From: Solirubrum koreensis
GTDB lineage: Bacteria > Bacteroidota > Bacteroidia > Cytophagales > Hymenobacteraceae
Assembly: GCF_039541855.1 (NCBI RefSeq)
Contig: NZ_BAABHA010000002.1
Span: forward strand, 558,001 to 622,000
Length of the DNA stretch: 64,000 bases
Reading direction: 5' to 3'
Each line of letters begins with the position of its first letter. Position 1 is the first letter of the stretch. Below are positions 60,784 to 64,000 of the stretch, one piece after another. Made by a program: the position numbers and the translations under genes. The notes under the pieces were generated by a model. That model saw only the letters and a list, made by a program, of their open reading frames with translations. It did not search any database and was not told where the DNA came from.

Positions 60784-60835
60784 TACCCCGCAAAAAAACC
60801 GCGCAAAACGTTTTGCGCGGTTTTTTTGCGGGGTA
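60784..60835. repeat. 52-base perfect palindrome (26-bp arms, no loop)
   Basis: Bases 60784-60809 are the exact reverse complement of 60810-60835, so the 52 bases are a perfect palindrome without any loop. It contains runs of A on the left and T on the right, so it would terminate transcription from both strands, between the peptidase gene and the convergent STAS-like gene. Confidence 0.95.
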
Positions 60836-60855
60836 TGGCGAACGGTGGCGTGGGA

Positions 60856-61221
60856 TTACGCCGATGCGCGACTCTGCAGAACCTGCTGCGTGTACCGCTC
60901 GGCGTCGAGCAGCGTGGCTACAATCGGCGGGTGAATAATCGACAACGACTCCAGCTCCTGCCGGACTTCTTCGCTGAGGTGGCAAAGGATTAAGCTCATG
61001 CCGTGCTTATTCAGTTTGTTGTAATAATACGTCAGCAGCTTGCAGGCATCGGGCGGCAGATGATGCAAGTGGGTACAATCGACCCAAACGCTGGACTTGC
61101 CGCTGCGCACCGCCCGGCGCAGGGCCCAATCGAGGGCCTCGTCCTGGGCCGGGTGCTCGGGTGCGTCATCCGCCAGGATCAGCAAATAGCTTTGGGGCAA
61201 AATTTCGCGGTAAACCTCCAT
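60856..61221 (-). CDS. STAS-like single-domain protein
   Basis: This 121-residue protein has a STAS-type fold pattern: YLLILADDAPEHPAQDEALD, SGKSSVWVDCTHLHHLPPDA, CKLLTYYYNKLNKHGMSLIL and the C-terminal LLDAERYTQQVLQ. The usual phosphorylatable Ser of antagonist proteins is not obvious (the segment reads LHHLPPDACKLL), so this may be a scaffold or a divergent regulator. It is not next to any kinase or phosphatase. I chose the ATG at 61221; the frame continues to 61521 but the added part is non-homologous. The 351 bases from 61222 to 61572 hold no convincing feature. Confidence 0.7.
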   Translation of the reverse strand: MEVYREILPQSYLLILADDAPEHPAQDEALDWALRRAVRSGKSSVWVDCTHLHHLPPDACKLLTYYYNKLNKHGMSLILCHLSEEVRQELESLSIIHPPIVATLLDAERYTQQVLQSRASA

Positions 61222-61572
61222 TGGAGTAGGGGCAATTCGAGTGGGCTTGGGTACAGGTGGAGGGTCAGGTGAAAAAGTGGAGCCGCGGGCGGGCAGCCAG
61301 CGTGGAAGGGTCGCAGAGTAAGCGTATCCGGGGTACTCAGGCCTATGGACTGCCTGGGTTAGGGCAGTATTACTCGCTCGACCTAACCCAGCCTTGGCAT
61401 GGCTGTGGCGAGGCATTGTCGTTCTAACCGGACATTTACCTGATACTCTAAAATACCAGACATGGTTCTGCCTTCCGTTCAGCACTAGCTTGTTTACAAA
61501 GTAATTACGTGTTTTTCGCACCCCTCTGCTTCAACTACGCACCGGCCCGGGAGGCAGTCCTATACCAGCCGT

Positions 61573-62547
61573 TTAATACAGCACGTCTTTGATGGGCCGG
61601 ATGGGCGGCGGCAGCTCGGTTTCGCCCAGCATTTCGCGCAGGTCAATTTCCACGGTCCGGCACAGCGCCGTCATGGGCACGTCGTTCATTTGGTTCTCGA
61701 AGGGGTTTTCGCTGGTGTGGCCCACCGATTCGATGGTGTTAAACACCCAGGCCACCAACGTGGCAAACGGCACGGTAAGCCACACCATGTAGTGGCCCAG
61801 CTGGTCGAACTCGCGCAACAGGCCCAGCGGCAGCAGCAAGGCAAACAAGCACACAAACACGAAGCTGTAAAAGGCAAACTGCCGCGGGAAAGGCGTGTTC
61901 TTGATTCGCTCGCAGCCGCCTTGCAGCACAAACAGCTGGTCGAGGGTTTGCATGAGGGCTAGGTGCTGAAAGTCGTTGAGCAGGCCCCGCTCTTCGCGCA
62001 ACACGCGCAGCTCGGCGGCCTGGCGGCGCAGCAAATGCGTGGGCGGATTAGCCCGCAACCGCATAAACGCGCTTTCTTCTTCCGATAAAAACGGCGCCAC
62101 ATCGGTGTCCCAACACTCGGCGCGCTGCCGGCGCAGCTCCAGCCGCAGGGCGTTGCACCAGGCAATGTGGCGGTACAGCAGCCGGCGGTGGCGCACGGTT
62201 AGCTCGGCGGCGGTAGCGGCGGGCATTTCGTGGAGCAGGTCGGGCGCATCTACCCGCGACGTAATGTACTCCAGCGCCTGAATGGCCCACGTGCGGCTGG
62301 CGTTTACGATGCCGCCCCAAATCTGGCGGCCTTCCCAGAACCGGTCGTACGAGCCGTTGTTCTTGAAACCGATGTAGAAAGCCACGGCCGTGCCCAGCGT
62401 AGCCACGGGTTGCCAAGGAATAGTTATTTGAGTGAAGCCGCTGGCAAAAACGGCACACACCACCGTGTTATAGAGCGTCAGGAAAAGAACCGATTGCCAT
62501 GATTTGCGCCAAATGATGCTCCAGCGCAGGTTTTGCCGAATGTACAT
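61573..62547 (-). CDS. Bestrophin family protein
   Basis: This 324-residue membrane protein is a bacterial bestrophin: ALYNTV-like first helices (SVLFLTLYNTVVCAVF), then the family signature FKNNGSYDRFWEGRQIWGGI near residue 60 with the NxxYDR-W core, and the C-terminal helices ending in DLREMLGETELPPPIRPIKD. Bestrophins form anion (and possibly cation) channels in the inner membrane. The physiological ion is unknown. The MutS-like gene is upstream on the same strand, 96 bases away. Confidence 0.9.
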   Translation of the reverse strand: MYIRQNLRWSIIWRKSWQSVLFLTLYNTVVCAVFASGFTQITIPWQPVATLGTAVAFYIGFKNNGSYDRFWEGRQIWGGIVNASRTWAIQALEYITSRVDAPDLLHEMPAATAAELTVRHRRLLYRHIAWCNALRLELRRQRAECWDTDVAPFLSEEESAFMRLRANPPTHLLRRQAAELRVLREERGLLNDFQHLALMQTLDQLFVLQGGCERIKNTPFPRQFAFYSFVFVCLFALLLPLGLLREFDQLGHYMVWLTVPFATLVAWVFNTIESVGHTSENPFENQMNDVPMTALCRTVEIDLREMLGETELPPPIRPIKDVLY

Positions 62548-62643
62548 GAGCCGTTAACAGAAGTAAGCCACCTGCTCATACGGCTAAGCTCGAATCAAGC
62601 ACATCAGTAATCGGTCTTTCGCTCCTATCTGGCAATCTTCCTG

Positions 62644-64000
62644 CTACTTGTTTACTCCAATTCCCATCAGCTCCATCAGCTTACTGGCGTTGAACTCGCG
62701 GCACAGGCCCGGCGTGAGGCGGTAGTCGAACCGAATGTCGTCGCCCTCCACGGTGCTGTTAAAGCTGAAGTTGGTCACGAAGCCGGGCAGCTCCTGTTCT
62801 AGGTCGCCCAGCTCTAAATCGTGGGTGCTTACCAGGCCGCTGGCAGGGCGGCGGTGCAATTGCCGAATGAGGCCGCGGGCGCCGTCGTGCCGGTCGCGGG
62901 AGTTGGTGCCTTTCAGGATTTCATCGAGCAGGAAAAACACAGGCTGCCCAGCTTCCGTGAGGTCCAGCAGCTGGCGCAGGCGCTTCAGCTCGGCGTAAAA
63001 CGACGACGTGCTTTCGGCCAGGTTATCCTGGGTGCGCATAGCCGTAAACAGCTGCATGGGGCCCACGCGCAGGCGCCGCGCACACGCCGGGCCACCGGCC
63101 AAAGCCAGCACCGCATTAACGCCAATGGTGCGCAGAAACGTGGTTTTGCCCGACATGTTAGAGCCCGTGACCAAGGCCGTGCGTCCGGCGCCCACGCTGG
63201 TAAAGTCGTTGGCCACGCGGCTGGCGCTGAAAATGAGCGGGTGCGCCAGCGCTTCGGCTTCGAAGGTGAGCGGTGACTCCACCAGCTCGGGCACGGTCCA
63301 GGTAGGGTTGGCGTACTGCGTGGCGGCGAGGCTGACCAAGGCTTCCACCTCGGCCACTACATCCAGCCATGCCTCCAAGGAGCCGCCCAGTCGCTGCTTC
63401 CACCGCTCCAGGCGCCACATCCAAAAGAAGTCCCACATCAGCACGGTATTGGCGAAAAAACCGGCCAAGGTGCTCCAGCGCAGCGAAAAGTTCTGCGCAA
63501 TGCGCGCCAAGCGGGAAACGTACGCCGAAGCTGACTCGCCCCGCTCCAAAAGCTGCGCCCGCAACTCCGCTAAATGCGGTGCGGTACACTCACGCTCCTC
63601 CATGCTTACCAACTGGTCGCGGTAAGCTCGTAGTACGTCGTACATATCCATGCTCCGTTCGAACACGGCGTCACGCTCTGCCCGAAAGCGGTAGTTTACG
63701 GCGTACATGGCAAGTAACGGCACCCCGGCCAGCCAACCCGAATACCCCTGAAACCAAAGTGCAATGCCCGCCAGCGCCAACAGCGGCAGCACTAGCAACA
63801 AGGCCAGTATCCAGCGGCGGGTGGCGTAGAAATCGGGGGCCTTCATCCACTGCAAAAAGGGCCGCGGGTCGTCGGATTGCTTGGGAAAATGGCGGGCCCG
63901 GGCCTGCCAATCCTGGCTCCAGGTTACATCGGGGGCCAGTTCGGCTACGGCAGCTTGCCGCTGGCGCAGAGTAACCGCGTCGGCGGGGGCTTGAAGCCAG
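62644..64000 (-). CDS. Membrane-anchored MutS-like ATPase, 5' end outside window
   Basis: The frame is open from 62644 to the window edge, so the start lies beyond it; about 452 residues are visible. The visible N-terminus (EAxPDVTWSQDWQARARHFP, just before 63855) resembles the MutS core region, then two membrane helices (ILALLLVLPLLALAGIALWF and GYSGWLAGVPLLAMYAVNY) appear, followed by the MutS ATPase: Walker A TGSNMSGKTTFLRTI, STSSFYAELKRLRQLL, Walker B FLLDEILKGTNSRDRHDGAR and a STHDLEL-type switch. The mismatch-binding domain I is absent from the visible part. MutS-like proteins of this membrane-anchored kind occur in Bacteroidota; function unknown. Confidence 0.85.
   Translation of the reverse strand, partial: WLQAPADAVTLRQRQAAVAELAPDVTWSQDWQARARHFPKQSDDPRPFLQWMKAPDFYATRRWILALLLVLPLLALAGIALWFQGYSGWLAGVPLLAMYAVNYRFRAERDAVFERSMDMYDVLRAYRDQLVSMEERECTAPHLAELRAQLLERGESASAYVSRLARIAQNFSLRWSTLAGFFANTVLMWDFFWMWRLERWKQRLGGSLEAWLDVVAEVEALVSLAATQYANPTWTVPELVESPLTFEAEALAHPLIFSASRVANDFTSVGAGRTALVTGSNMSGKTTFLRTIGVNAVLALAGGPACARRLRVGPMQLFTAMRTQDNLAESTSSFYAELKRLRQLLDLTEAGQPVFFLLDEILKGTNSRDRHDGARGLIRQLHRRPASGLVSTHDLELGDLEQELPGFVTNFSFNSTVEGDDIRFDYRLTPGLCREFNASKLMELMGIGVNK

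Noticed and set aside
61222..61521. Open frame upstream of the STAS-like gene.
   Set aside because: The additional 100 residues are Arg/Pro-rich and unlike any STAS extension; it is more likely a non-coding frame in GC-rich DNA.

Overview
The window looks like chromosome from a Hymenobacter-like member of the Bacteroidota (order Cytophagales). The signs are GC-rich coding sequence, two TonB-dependent receptors with carboxypeptidase-regulatory-like N-terminal domains, few Shine-Dalgarno sequences, promoters of the Bacteroidota type (TTTG, about 19 bases, TAnnTTTG), the gene order rplM-rpsI-rpsB-tsf, and many families typical of the phylum (DUF2490, DUF3108, DUF3089, DUF4268, DUF2975 with an HTH partner, tandem PpiC/SurA genes followed by moxR). 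The species call is inference. I see no tRNA, rRNA, CRISPR array, prophage, integrase or transposase. The window is mostly core and envelope genes, with some odd accessory genes and a striking set of long DNA palindromes.

Layout. 1-2.8 kb: three ferritin-like genes with export signals. 3-7.2 kb: queG, a YwqG-like gene, an HTH/DUF2975 pair and ruvB; a decayed second copy of the ruvB 3' end lies beyond the HTH gene. 7.4-14.5 kb: unknown proteins, an AraC regulator with a membrane protein, a HIRAN protein, an acyl-carrier-like protein whose two halves are in swapped order, a lipoprotein, and a glutaryl-CoA-dehydrogenase-like enzyme. 14.7-18.2 kb: TrkH/TrkA potassium uptake and an FRG-domain protein. 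18.4-24.2 kb: hrpB, rhodanese, a PnuC-like transporter with a NadR-like kinase, an epimerase and an acetyltransferase. 24.4-27.1 kb: a TPP riboswitch in front of a TonB-dependent receptor. 27.2-32.7 kb: DUF2490, guaB and a SpoIIE-phosphatase/STAS/anti-sigma-kinase partner-switching operon. 32.8-38.4 kb: two periplasmic PpiC/SurA foldases, moxR and an unknown gene. 38.5-46 kb: SDR, GNAT, an outer-membrane barrel protein, recA, a DUF3108 protein and a PhoB/PhoR-like two-component pair. 46-49.5 kb: a run of envelope genes. 49.9-52.5 kb: tsf, rpsB, rpsI, rplM. 52.8-60.8 kb: pseudouridine synthase, YeiH exporter with its LysR regulator, a FecA-like receptor and an S9 peptidase. 60.9-64 kb: a STAS-like protein, bestrophin and a membrane-anchored MutS-like ATPase that runs off the window.

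How the parts may work together. The TPP riboswitch suggests thiamine uptake by the receptor at 24.6 kb; the PnuC/kinase pair 2 kb upstream could be the inner-membrane and phosphorylation steps, or an ordinary nicotinamide-riboside route. The SpoIIE/STAS/kinase genes form a complete signalling switch without a sigma factor beside them. The strongest candidates for something undescribed are the permuted acyl-carrier-like protein (10.7-11.3 kb), the duplicated ruvB tail flanking the DUF2975/HTH pair (5.0-6.2 kb), and the long perfect palindromes (4.25-4.37, 38.42-38.49 and 60.78-60.84 kb).
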